From assembly GCA_041920415.1 (NCBI GenBank), contig JBHGYD010000021.1, forward strand, positions 39,999 to 103,998: DNA of 64,000 nt, written 5' to 3'. A program made the translations under genes and the position numbers. Position 1 is the stretch's first letter; each line of letters begins with the position of its first letter. The DNA is from JBHGYD01 sp041920415 (GTDB lineage Bacteria > Bacillota > Bacilli > Bacillales > Anoxybacillaceae). The notes beneath the pieces were generated by a model. It was not told the origin of the DNA. It worked only from the letters and a program-made list of their open reading frames with translations, and ran no database searches. Of the stretch, positions 1 through 9,100 are shown piece after piece.

Positions 1-2
1 GT

Positions 3-728
3 TCGATGGGGTCATTTGACAACCGCAGTCAAAAAATCGCGTTAGCGTTTGCGAGATTGTTAAATGAAGCAGGCGTAAAATTTGCGATTTTAGGTAATAA
101 AGAGAAAAACTCCGGCGATACACCACGCCGCTTAGGAAATGAGTTTTTATTCCAAGAATTAGCAACTAATAACATTGCTGAGTTTGAAAAAGCGGGTGTG
201 AAAAAAATCGTGACGATTGACCCGCACGCATACAACACGTTTAAAAACGAATATCCTGATTTTGGATTTGAGGCGGAAGTATACCATCATACGGAACTGC
301 TAGCGAAACTTGTGGAAGAAGGTCGATTAGTACCAAAATATGAAGTTAACGAAACGGTGACTTTCCACGATTCTTGTTATCTCGGACGCTATAACGAAGT
401 ATATGAACAACCGCGTAACATTTTACGTGCGATTCCAGGTGTGAAACTTGTCGAGATGGAACGGAACCGCGAAACCGGAATGTGCTGTGGCGCAGGCGGC
501 GGTTTAATGTGGATGGAAGAAACGACCGGAAACCGTATTAACGTCGCTCGCACAGAACAAGCGCTAGCGGTCAATCCGACTGTCATTAGTTCCGGTTGCC
601 CGTACTGCTTAACAATGTTAACGGACGGAACAAAAGCGAAAGAAGTGGAAGACAAAGTTGCTACGTACGATATCGCTGAGCTATTAGAAAGAGCGGTGTT
701 TGGCGACCAAAAAGAAATCGTTTCATAA
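3..728 (+). CDS. fadF: FadF-like (Fe-S)-binding oxidoreductase, C-terminal part (5' partial)
   Basis: The reading frame is open to the left edge, so this is only the C-terminal ~240 residues of a protein that is about 700 residues long in Bacillus. What remains is a CCG (cysteine-rich) domain as in heterodisulfide reductase subunit D. HDSCYLGRYNEVYEQP and MCCGAGGG form one CCG motif, and SSGCPYC follows. The family is a membrane-associated iron-sulfur protein thought to pass electrons from acyl-CoA dehydrogenases or ETF towards quinone. In B. subtilis fadF precedes acdA, rpoE and pyrG. Here the same neighbours follow, but with extra beta-oxidation genes and icmF in between. The domain call is firm; the exact electron partner is inference. 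Confidence 0.85.
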   Translation, partial: SMGSFDNRSQKIALAFARLLNEAGVKFAILGNKEKNSGDTPRRLGNEFLFQELATNNIAEFEKAGVKKIVTIDPHAYNTFKNEYPDFGFEAEVYHHTELLAKLVEEGRLVPKYEVNETVTFHDSCYLGRYNEVYEQPRNILRAIPGVKLVEMERNRETGMCCGAGGGLMWMEETTGNRINVARTEQALAVNPTVISSGCPYCLTMLTDGTKAKEVEDKVATYDIAELLERAVFGDQKEIVS

Positions 729-756
729 TAAAAAGAAATAAAAATTTAATAAACAA

Positions 757-785
757 TTCGTATTTTTTAAAATAATTAGTATAAT
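757..785 (+). promoter_or_regulatory. candidate SigA promoter of the thl-hbd-acd operon
   Basis: TATAAT at 780-785 lies 17 bp after TTCGTA (757-762), a weak -35. The predicted start at about 791 would place a perfect hairpin at the very 5' end of the transcript. Inferred from spacing only. Confidence 0.4.
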
Positions 786-790
786 AGAGA

Positions 791-822
791 GGAGAAGGTG
801 TACGAAAGGGTACACCTTCTCC
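791..822 (+). other. 13-bp perfect hairpin at the predicted 5' end of the thl transcript
   Basis: GGAGAAGGTGTAC (791-803) pairs fully with 810-822 around a six-base GAAAGG loop. No T-run follows, so it is not an ordinary terminator for fadF. A 5' stabilising stem or a regulatory structure is possible. Confidence 0.6.
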
Positions 823-835
823 TGAACATCCAAAT

Positions 836-853
836 TGAGCGAACGTTCAGTCT
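836..853 (+). promoter_or_regulatory. candidate TetR/FadR-type operator
   Basis: TGAGCGAACGTTCAGTCT is an imperfect palindrome centred on GAACGTTC. It agrees at 11 of 18 positions with the B. subtilis FadR consensus as I recall it (TGAATGAMTANTCATTCA). It lies about 90 bp before the thiolase start, in the operon that carries a TetR gene, so that regulator is the obvious candidate ligand. Confidence 0.45.
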
Positions 854-943
854 GTTGTTTGTAATCGTTTTCTTATTGCGTTTATTGTCTGCTTGAACTC
901 AGGCGCCGCCTGGTTCGACATATATTTAAAGGGGGAGAGGAAT

Positions 944-2125
944 ATGGGAAAAACAGTCATTTTAAGTGGGGTACGTACACCGTTTGGAAAATTCAGTGGA
1001 AGTCTTAGCTCACTAACAGCTGCGCAACTAGGAGGGATCGCCGTTAAAGAGGCGCTCCATCGTGCGAATGTCAGTGGTGAACAAGTCGATGAAGTGATTT
1101 TAGGAACGGTTCTTCAAGGTGGACAAGGGCAACTTCCTTCACGGCAAGCTGCTCGCTATGCGGGCATTCCATGGGAAGTGAGAACAGAAACGATCAATAA
1201 AGTATGTGCATCCGGCATGCGCAGTGTGACGCTTGGCGACCAAATTATTCGTGCTGGCGATGGTGAAGTGATCGTTGCTGGGGGAATGGAATCGATGAGC
1301 AATGCGCCATACGTATTGCCAAAGGCGCGCTGGGGCTTGCGTATGGGTGATTCCACCGTGAAAGATTTAATGGTACATGACGGGCTTACGTGCAGTTTTA
1401 CCGGGGTTCATATGGGGATTTACGGTAGTGAAACGGCAAAAGAATTAGAGATTTCACGCGAAGAGCAAGATGCTTGGGCGTATCGCAGTCATCAGCGTGC
1501 CATTGCGGCGATTGAAGCCGGGATATTAGCAGAAGAAATCGTACCAGTGGAAATTCCACAGCGCAAAGGCGATGCACTCGTTATCGAGCATGATGAGGCA
1601 CCGCGCAAAGATACATCAATCGAGAAGTTAGCCAAACTAGCCCCTGTGTTTGATCCAACTGGCACGATTACGGCAGGAAACGCTCCTGGTGTGAACGATG
1701 GAGCCGCTGCGCTTGTTCTTATGAGTGAAGAACGGGCATTGCGTGAGGGAAGAAAGCCGCTGGCAACGATTCTTGCTCACACTTCCATCGCTGTCGAGGC
1801 TAAAGACTTTCCGAAAACACCAGGGATTGTTATTAACGAGCTGCTCAGAAAAACAGGGAAGACAGCGAATGACATCGACTTGTTTGAAATTAATGAAGCG
1901 TTCTCCGCTGTCGCATTAGCGAGCATCAAAATCGCTGGGTTAGATCCAGAAAAAGTGAATGTGAATGGGGGCGCTGTAGCGTTAGGTCATCCGATCGGCG
2001 CAAGTGGAGCGCGCATTATCATTACGCTTATTCATGAATTGAAACGTCGTGGCGGCGGCATCGGTATTGCAGCGATTTGCAGCGGTGGCGGTCAAGGCGA
2101 TGCGATTATGGTTCAAGTTGATTAA
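944..2125 (+). CDS. acetyl-CoA C-acyltransferase (thiolase)
   Basis: Thiolase of 393 residues, the usual length for the family. It either cleaves 3-ketoacyl-CoA with CoA or condenses two acetyl-CoA. The nucleophilic cysteine sits in NKVCASGMRSV (about residue 89). The C-terminal NGGAVALGHPIGASGAR and CSGGGQGDA motifs carry the catalytic His and Cys. The ATG at 944 was chosen because GGGGGAGAGG precedes it by a few bases and the protein then begins with the family-typical KTVILSGVRTPFGKF; an in-frame ATG at 893 would add 17 unrelated residues. It is the first gene of a run with a 3-hydroxyacyl-CoA dehydrogenase and two acyl-CoA dehydrogenases, as in the B. subtilis mmg operon, which points to fatty-acid degradation. 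A direct role in acetoacetyl-CoA formation cannot be excluded. Confidence 0.93.
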   Translation: MGKTVILSGVRTPFGKFSGSLSSLTAAQLGGIAVKEALHRANVSGEQVDEVILGTVLQGGQGQLPSRQAARYAGIPWEVRTETINKVCASGMRSVTLGDQIIRAGDGEVIVAGGMESMSNAPYVLPKARWGLRMGDSTVKDLMVHDGLTCSFTGVHMGIYGSETAKELEISREEQDAWAYRSHQRAIAAIEAGILAEEIVPVEIPQRKGDALVIEHDEAPRKDTSIEKLAKLAPVFDPTGTITAGNAPGVNDGAAALVLMSEERALREGRKPLATILAHTSIAVEAKDFPKTPGIVINELLRKTGKTANDIDLFEINEAFSAVALASIKIAGLDPEKVNVNGGAVALGHPIGASGARIIITLIHELKRRGGGIGIAAICSGGGQGDAIMVQVD

Positions 2126-2179
2126 AAGAAAAGCAGAGGCGATCTAGACAATAAAGAAAAACGGAAGAGAGCTAGATAG
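2123..2179 (+). repeat. degenerate copy of the TAAGAAAAGCGGA...GCTAGACAA intergenic repeat
   Basis: The element starts on the TAA stop of the thiolase gene and shows AAGAAAAGCAGAGGCG, then CTAGACAA (2144-2151), then a second weaker GCTAGA at about 2171. It matches the better preserved copies after fbaA, rpmE and spoIIQ but lacks the long hairpins. Confidence 0.6.
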
Positions 2180-2206
2180 TGTTTCGAAATGTATGATTTC
2201 TTTATC

Positions 2207-2246
2207 GAGCGCTGTTGTTTTGCAAAAAGCGACAGCGTTCGGTTTT
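2207..2246 (+). terminator. possible rho-independent terminator after thl
   Basis: GAGCGCTGT (2207-2215) pairs with ACAGCGTTC (2232-2240) with one G-T pair, followed by GGTTTT. The T-run is short, and the next gene 33 bp on belongs to the same pathway, so partial read-through is likely. Confidence 0.4.
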
Positions 2247-2278
2247 ACAAAATGGTTAGTTGATAGGGGGATGGAACA

Positions 2279-3130
2279 ATGGATGTTAAAAAAATCATGG
2301 TTGTTGGTGCCGGTCAAATGGGATCGGGCATTGCCCAAGTATGCGCGATGGCAGGATATGACGTATTTTTACAAGATTTGAAGCAAGAATATGTCGATCG
2401 CGGACTTGCAACGATTTCGAAAAATTTAACGCGCCAAGTTGACAAAGGAAAAATGACAGAAGATGAAAAAGCAAGCATTTTAAATCGAATTACCCCTTCT
2501 CTTGATTTGCAAAACGCAAGCAACGTTGACTTAGTCATTGAAGCAGTCGTTGAAAATATGGAAGTAAAAACAAAACTCTTCGCGCAACTAGACGAAATCA
2601 CTTCTCCGCATACCATTTTAGCAACGAATACTTCCTCGCTTCCGATTACCGAAATCGCCGCGGCAACGAAACGACCAGAAAAAGTCATTGGCATGCATTT
2701 TATGAATCCAGTTCCAGTGATGAAACTTGTTGAAATTATTCGCGGTTTGGCCACAGCGGATGACGTGTATCAAACGATTGAAGATATTACACGCAAATTG
2801 AACAAAGTGCCAGTAGAAGTCAATGATTTTCCAGGATTTATCTCTAATCGAATTTTAATGCCAATGATCAATGAGGCGATTTACGCGTTATACGAAGGTG
2901 TGGCCACGAAAGAAGCGATCGACGAAGTAATGAAGCTTGGCATGAACCATCCGATGGGACCGCTGACACTTGCTGATTTTATCGGTTTAGATACATGCCT
3001 TTACATTATGGAAACACTTCATGAAGGGTTTGGCGATGATAAATATCGCCCATGTCCGTTATTACGAAAATATGTAAAAGCAGGTTGGCTCGGACGCAAG
3101 ACAGGGAGAGGATTTTACACTTACGAATAA
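2279..3130 (+). CDS. hbd: 3-hydroxybutyryl-CoA / 3-hydroxyacyl-CoA dehydrogenase
   Basis: 283 residues, the standard length for short-chain 3-hydroxyacyl-CoA dehydrogenase (MmgB/Hbd). It oxidises L-3-hydroxyacyl-CoA with NAD. The N-terminal Rossmann fold is clear: VVGAGQMGSGIAQVCAMAGY (residues ~7-26) is the dinucleotide-binding glycine motif. The catalytic His lies in GMHFMNPVPVMKLVEI, and the dimerisation half ends with the typical GRKTGRGFYTYE. The ATG at 2279 follows TAGGGGG at good spacing. The gene sits between a thiolase and an acyl-CoA dehydrogenase, so it supplies the middle step of beta-oxidation. An anabolic role in polyhydroxybutyrate or butyrate metabolism is less likely, since no synthase is nearby. 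Confidence 0.95.
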   Translation: MDVKKIMVVGAGQMGSGIAQVCAMAGYDVFLQDLKQEYVDRGLATISKNLTRQVDKGKMTEDEKASILNRITPSLDLQNASNVDLVIEAVVENMEVKTKLFAQLDEITSPHTILATNTSSLPITEIAAATKRPEKVIGMHFMNPVPVMKLVEIIRGLATADDVYQTIEDITRKLNKVPVEVNDFPGFISNRILMPMINEAIYALYEGVATKEAIDEVMKLGMNHPMGPLTLADFIGLDTCLYIMETLHEGFGDDKYRPCPLLRKYVKAGWLGRKTGRGFYTYE

Positions 3131-3165
3131 TTCATGGTTTATTTTCAACAAAGAGGGTGACATAC

Positions 3166-4299
3166 ATGAATTTACATTTTACTGAAGAGCAAGAAATGAT
3201 GCGAAAAATGGTTAAAGAATTTGCACAAAGCGAAATTGCTCCATTCGTTGAACGCATGGAACAAGGAGAGTTTCCGCGCGAAATTTTAAAGAAAATGGCG
3301 GAGCTCGGCTTAATGGGTATTACGATTCCTGAAGAGTACGGCGGAGCTGGCATGGATTTCACCTCTTACATTATTGCGATTCATGAAATCTCCAAAGTAA
3401 GCGCGACGGTCGGCGTCATTTTATCGGTTCATACATCCGTCGGCACGAATCCGATTCTTTATTTCGGAACGGAGGAACAAAAGAAAAAATATATTCCGAA
3501 ATTAGCAAGCGGTGAATATTTAGGAGCGTTTTGTTTAACGGAACCGAGCGCTGGCTCAGATGCGAAAAGTTTAAAGACGAAAGCGGTTCGCCAAGGCGAT
3601 TACTATATTTTAAACGGATCCAAAGTGTTTATTACAAACGGTGGTGAGGCGGACACGTATATTGTCTTTGCTCGCACAAATCCAGAGGAAGAAGGAAGCC
3701 GAGGCATTTCTGCGTTTATTGTCGAAAAGGATACACCGGGATTTATCATTGGCAAAGACGAGAAGAAAATGGGCTTACATGGTTCAAGAACGGTGCAAAT
3801 TTCGTTTGAAGATGCGAAAGTGCCGGCAGAAAATTTATTAGGCGAAGAAGGGCAAGGATTTAAAATTGCCATGGCCAATCTCGACGTTGGACGCATCGGT
3901 ATCGCCGCTCAATCGCTTGGGATCGCTGAAGCAGCGCTAGAACATGCGACGGCCTATGCGAAAGAACGCATTCAATTTGGAAAGCCGATTGCCGAACAAC
4001 AAGGCATTGCATTTAAGCTTGCGGATATGGCCACAGCGGTTGAAGCAGCAAAACTATTAGTATATCGTGCCGCATTTTTACGTGCGAACGGACTTCCTTG
4101 CAGCAAAGAAGCGTCAATGGCCAAGTTGTTCGCTTCAAGAGCAGCGATGGAAAATGCGATCGAAGCGGTACAAATTTTCGGCGGTAACGGCTATACAGAA
4201 GATTATCCAGTAGAGCGGTTGTTCCGTGATGCAAAAATTTGCGAAATCTATGAAGGAACAAGCGAAATTCAACGCATTGTCATTAGTAAACAACTGTAG
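3166..4299 (+). CDS. acyl-CoA dehydrogenase (MmgC-like)
   Basis: FAD-dependent acyl-CoA dehydrogenase of 377 residues. FCLTEPSAGSDAKSLKT and FITNGGEADTYIVFARTNP are flavin- and substrate-binding signatures; the catalytic Glu is in IYEGTSEIQRIVISK near the C terminus. Its body resembles B. subtilis MmgC (for example HTSVGTNPILYFGTEEQ), which suggests short or branched-chain substrates. The start at 3166 is preceded by AGAGGGTGA and gives the standard N terminus (MNLHFTEEQEMMRKM); a longer in-frame start at 3052 lies inside hbd and is discarded. It is 35 bp after hbd and 41 bp before a second, distinct acyl-CoA dehydrogenase, so the pair probably covers different chain lengths. Electrons would go to ETF, which is not in the window. 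Confidence 0.93.
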   Translation: MNLHFTEEQEMMRKMVKEFAQSEIAPFVERMEQGEFPREILKKMAELGLMGITIPEEYGGAGMDFTSYIIAIHEISKVSATVGVILSVHTSVGTNPILYFGTEEQKKKYIPKLASGEYLGAFCLTEPSAGSDAKSLKTKAVRQGDYYILNGSKVFITNGGEADTYIVFARTNPEEEGSRGISAFIVEKDTPGFIIGKDEKKMGLHGSRTVQISFEDAKVPAENLLGEEGQGFKIAMANLDVGRIGIAAQSLGIAEAALEHATAYAKERIQFGKPIAEQQGIAFKLADMATAVEAAKLLVYRAAFLRANGLPCSKEASMAKLFASRAAMENAIEAVQIFGGNGYTEDYPVERLFRDAKICEIYEGTSEIQRIVISKQL

Positions 4300-4340
4300 C
4301 TTTCGTTTTAAGGCAAAACGATTCATAGGGGGACGAGGAT

Positions 4341-5480
4341 ATGAATTTTCAATTAACGGAAGAACATGAAATGATACGTAAAATGGTTCGCGAATTTGCG
4401 AAAAACGAAGTAGCACCGACAGCAGCGGAGCGCGATGAAGAGGAACGGTTCGATCGTGAGATTTTTAATAAAATGGCTGAGCTTGGTTTAACCGGGATTC
4501 CTTGGCCAGAGGAATACGGCGGCATCGGCAGCGATTATTTAGCGTACGTTATTGCCGTTGAAGAGTTATCAAAAGTGTGTGCCTCTACAGGTGTCACGCT
4601 ATCCGCACACATTTCGTTAGCGAGCTGGCCAATCTATAAATTTGGTACAGAGGAACAAAAACAAACATATTTGCGTGCGCTTGCTACAGGTGAAAAGCTA
4701 GGTGCTTACGGTCTTTCAGAGCCGGGTGCAGGTTCTGATGTTTCTTCGATGAAAACGAGAGCGGTATTAGATGGGGATCACTACGTGCTGAACGGTTCCA
4801 AAGTGTGGATTACAAATGGGGGAGAAGCGGAAATTTATGTTGTTTTCGCTGTAACAGACCCAGAGAAAAAACATAAAGGAATTAGCGCGTTCATTGTTGA
4901 AAAAGGCACACCAGGATTTTCAATCGGCAAAAAAGAGAAAAAACTAGGCATTCGTTCATCACCAACAACGGAGTTAATTTTTGAAGATTGCCGTATTCCG
5001 AAAGAAAACCTTCTTGGTCAAGAAGGAGAAGGCTTTAAAATTGCGATGATGACATTAGACGGCGGACGTAACGGCATTGCCGCGCAAGCGGTTGGTATCG
5101 CCCAAGGCGCGTTAGATGCGGCGGTCGAATATGCAAAAGGGCGGGTTCAATTTGGAAAACCAATTGCGGAACAACAAGGTGTTGCCTTTAAGCTTGCGGA
5201 TATGGCCACGGCGATTGAAGCTGCTCGCTTACTAACCTATCAAGCTGCATGGTTAGAATCGAACGCGCTTCCATACGGAAAAGCATCCGCGATGGCGAAG
5301 TTGTTTGCTGGAGATACAGCGATGAAAGTAACGGTCGATGCGGTACAAATTTTTGGTGGGTACGGTTATACAAAAGACTATCCGGTTGAGCGGTTTATGC
5401 GCGATGCGAAAATTACGCAAATTTACGAAGGAACACAAGAAATTCAACGACTTGTGATTTCTCGAATGCTCACGAAATAA
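4341..5480 (+). CDS. acdA: acyl-CoA dehydrogenase AcdA
   Basis: 379 residues, the same length as B. subtilis AcdA, which it resembles over its full length (MNFQLTEEHEMIRKMVREFA, PTAAERDEEERFDRE, LGIRSSPTTELIFEDC, ending in VISRMLTK). It catalyses the first, FAD-linked desaturation of acyl-CoA. AYGLSEPGAGSDVSSMKT and WITNGGEAEIYVVFAVTDPE bind FAD; the catalytic Glu is in the terminal IYEGTQEIQRLVI. RBS AGGGGGACGAGG. In B. subtilis acdA directly precedes rpoE and pyrG. Here a TetR gene and icmF are interposed. The near-duplicate upstream shares the fold but differs throughout in sequence, so these are old paralogues and not a recent duplication. Confidence 0.94.
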   Translation: MNFQLTEEHEMIRKMVREFAKNEVAPTAAERDEEERFDREIFNKMAELGLTGIPWPEEYGGIGSDYLAYVIAVEELSKVCASTGVTLSAHISLASWPIYKFGTEEQKQTYLRALATGEKLGAYGLSEPGAGSDVSSMKTRAVLDGDHYVLNGSKVWITNGGEAEIYVVFAVTDPEKKHKGISAFIVEKGTPGFSIGKKEKKLGIRSSPTTELIFEDCRIPKENLLGQEGEGFKIAMMTLDGGRNGIAAQAVGIAQGALDAAVEYAKGRVQFGKPIAEQQGVAFKLADMATAIEAARLLTYQAAWLESNALPYGKASAMAKLFAGDTAMKVTVDAVQIFGGYGYTKDYPVERFMRDAKITQIYEGTQEIQRLVISRMLTK

Positions 5481-5506
5481 ACGAGTGGCGATTTTAGGTG
5501 ATGAAC

Positions 5507-6136
5507 ATGAAAAAGCGCGAAGTACCGGCATCAGTGAAAGATGAGCGCCTCGTGAAAAAAAGGCGCAATCAAATGATTAAAGGAGCGATTTCCCTTTTTA
5601 AACAGAAAGGGTTTCATCGTACGACAACAAGGGAAATTGCGAAAGCATCCGGCTTTAGCATCGGAACGCTTTATGAGTATATTCGTCAAAAAGAAGACGT
5701 GCTTTATTTAGTGTGCGACCGCATTTACGACGAAGTACATGAACGGATGGAAAAAGATATCGGTACTCATCATGGAACGATCGAAAGTTTTAAGTTAGCG
5801 ATTGCTCGTTATTTCAAAGTCATTGATGAGGTTCAAGATGAAGTGCTTGTCATGTATCAAGAAGCAAAATCACTCACCAAAGATTCGTTACCGTATGTGT
5901 TAAATAAAGAAATACAAATGGTCGCAATGTTCGAAAAAATTTTACAAACATGTGTCAAAAACGGGGTCTTTCAGCTAACGGAACAAGAAATTAAGCTGTT
6001 TGCTCATAATATTTTCGTTCTAGGGCAAATGTGGGCATTTCGGCGTTGGGCGTTACAGAAAATGTATACGCTTGAAGAGTATATTGAGCTGCAAACGGAT
6101 TTATTGTTAAGGGGAATTTTGGAGAAACGGTCATAA
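5507..6136 (+). CDS. TetR/AcrR family transcriptional regulator
   Basis: About 209 residues. The N-terminal helix-turn-helix is recognisable at roughly residues 20-65 (MIKGAISLFKQKGFHRTTT, then REIAKASGFSIGTLYEYIRQK). The C-terminal ligand domain resembles acyl-CoA-responsive regulators, but I cannot name the ligand. Three starts are in frame (GTG 5498, ATG 5501, ATG 5507). The AGGTG at 5496-5500 is placed correctly only for 5507. It lies 26 bp after acdA and 21 bp before icmF and is co-directional with both, so it probably belongs to the operon and regulates it. A palindrome at 836-853 is a plausible operator. Confidence 0.88.
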   Translation: MKKREVPASVKDERLVKKRRNQMIKGAISLFKQKGFHRTTTREIAKASGFSIGTLYEYIRQKEDVLYLVCDRIYDEVHERMEKDIGTHHGTIESFKLAIARYFKVIDEVQDEVLVMYQEAKSLTKDSLPYVLNKEIQMVAMFEKILQTCVKNGVFQLTEQEIKLFAHNIFVLGQMWAFRRWALQKMYTLEEYIELQTDLLLRGILEKRS

Positions 6137-6157
6137 CGAAAAGAAGGGGGAGAGAAA

Positions 6158-9100
6158 ATGGCTCACATTTATCGTCCGAAACATCATGTTCGCTTTGTGA
6201 CGGCCTCTAGCTTATTTGACGGTCATGATGCATCGATTAATATTATGCGCCGCATTTTGCAAGCAAGTGGCGCAGAAGTAATTCATTTAGGACATAACCG
6301 TTCCGTTGAGGAAATTGTCAATGCTGCCATTCAAGAAGATGTACAAGGCATTGCTGTTTCCTCTTATCAAGGCGGACACGTTGAATTTTTTAAATATATG
6401 TATGATTTATTAAAAGAGCGGGGCGCCTCGCATATTCGCATTTATGGCGGTGGTGGTGGCGTTATTATTCCTAGGGAAATAAAAGAATTGCATGAATACG
6501 GAATTGCCCGCATCTTTTCACCAGAAGACGGTCTCGTTCTCGGCTTGCAAGGAATGATTAATGTGATGATGGAAGAATGCGATTTTCTGACTGTTCGGGA
6601 AATTACTGACGAAATTGAAAGGGTGCAAAAGGGAGATGTTCAAGCGATTGCTCGCTTAATTACCTTGTCAGAAAGCCGCGTTGACTTGCCACAAGAGGTT
6701 GCTGCATCGGTAGAAAACGTATTGGAAAAAGTAAGAGAGCTTACTAAACCGGTTCCTGTTGTCGGGATTACCGGTACGGGCGGAGCGGGGAAAAGCTCGT
6801 TAACAGACGAATTAGTTCGTCGCTTCCTAAACGAAATTCCGGAAAAGAAAGTGGCGATTTTATCTGTTGATCCAACGAAGCAAAAAACAGGTGGGGCGCT
6901 GTTAGGCGATCGCATTCGTATGAACTCAATCAACTCCCCGCGCGTGTATATGCGCAGCTTGGCAACGAGAAATTCCCGTTCTGAGTTGTCACTTGCGATT
7001 AAAGACGCGATTAACGTCGTGAAGGCGGCCGGATTTGACTTAGTCATCGTCGAAACAAGCGGAATCGGTCAAGGGGATGCGGCGATTACGGAAGTGTGTG
7101 ACATTTCCATGTATGTCATGACAAGTGAATTCGGTGCGCCAACGCAGCTTGAAAAAATCGATATGATCGACTATGCGGATTTAATCGTCATTAATAAGTT
7201 TGAGCGCAAAGGCTCTGAAGATGCGAAACGTCAAGTACAAAAACAATACCAACGCAGCCATCAGCTATTCGATAAAGACTTATCGGAAATGCCGGTTTAC
7301 GGCACGATTGCCAGCCAATTTAACGACCCGGGAACAAACACGTTATTTGTTGCCTTAATTGATTTAATTAACAAAAAAGCAGGAACTAACTGGACGACGA
7401 CACTGCAAAAAGTAGACGATGTCCAAAAGCAAAACGTCATCATTCCAAACGAGAGACGACATTATTTGCGCGAAATTACGGAAACGGTACGCAACTATCA
7501 TAAGAAAGTCGATCAGCAAGCCAATATGGCTCGCCGCTTGTTCCAATTAGAAGGTGCGATTGAAGCGGTCAAAGAGCGCGAACGAAACGAAGAAGTGTTG
7601 GCCTCACTTGAAGCATTGAAACAGCACTATGAAAATCAACTGACTCCAGAATCAAAACAAATTCTTGCTTCGTGGGAAGACCTGAAAGCAAAATATGCGG
7701 CCAAACAATTTGTCACAAAAATTCGCGACAAAGAAGTTGTCACCGAATTAACGACAAAAAGCTTAGCGGGCTTAGATATTCCAAAAGTCGCGCTGCCAAA
7801 GTTTAAAGACTATGGCGAGATTTTACGTTGGGTCTATAAAGAAAACGTGCCGGGTTCATTCCCATACACAGCAGGCGTCTTCCCGTTTAAACGCCAAGGG
7901 GAAGATCCGAAACGACAATTCGCGGGAGAAGGAACGCCAGAGCGGACAAACCGTCGCTTCCATTACTTATGTAAAGATGATCCGGCAAAACGTTTAAGTA
8001 CAGCGTTTGACTCAGTTACGTTGTACGGTGAAGATCCGGATTATCGCCCAGATATTTTCGGAAAAATCGGTGAGAGCGGCGTCAGCGTTTGTACATTAGA
8101 CGACATGAAAAAGCTATATAAAGGCTTTGATTTATGCGACCCGTCTACATCCGTTTCGATGACGATTAACGGACCAGCGCCAATTATTTTAGCGATGTTT
8201 ATGAATACGGCGATTGAACAGCAAGTGGAAAAACGCGAAAAAGAATTGGGGCGACCATTAACGGAAGCGGAATATGAAGAAGTAAAAGCCTTTACATTAC
8301 AAACGGTGCGCGGTACGGTTCAAGCCGATATTTTAAAAGAAGACCAAGGACAAAATACGTGTATCTTCTCTACAGAATTCGCGTTAAAAATGATGGGCGA
8401 TATCCAAGAGTACTTTATTAAAAATAAAGTACGTAATTATTATTCTGTATCGATTTCCGGGTATCATATTGCTGAAGCGGGGGCCAATCCGATTACGCAG
8501 CTTGCCTTTACATTAGCGAACGGCTTTACGTATGTCGAATATTACTTAAGCCGCGGTATGCACATTGACGACTTTGCGCCAAACCTTTCGTTCTTCTTTA
8601 GCAACGGACTTGACCCTGAATATTCGGTCATCGGTCGGGTTGCTCGTCGCATTTGGTCGATTGTGATGCGCGAAAAATATGGGGCTAATGAACGAAGCCA
8701 AAAACTAAAATATCATGTTCAAACATCTGGCCGTTCATTGCACGCACAAGAAATTGATTTTAATGATATTCGCACAACCTTACAAGCATTAATGGCCCTT
8801 CATGATAACTGCAACTCGTTGCATACAAATGCTTATGACGAAGCGATTACGACACCGACGGAAGAGTCGGTCCGTCGCGCGATGGCGATTCAGTTAATTA
8901 TTACAAAAGAGCATGGCTTAACGAAAAACGAAAACCCGTTGCAAGGCTCCTTTATTATTGAAGAACTAACCGATTTAGTAGAAGAAGCCGTATTAAAAGA
9001 ATTTGAACGACTCAATGATCGCGGTGGCGTATTAGGTGCGATGGAAATGCAATATCAGCGCGGAAAAATTCAAGAAGAATCAATGTACTACGAAATGAAA

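Noticed and set aside
2314..2754. Minus-strand ORF of 146 codons inside hbd
   Set aside because: A shadow of the well-supported hbd gene with no RBS and Ser/Phe-rich composition.
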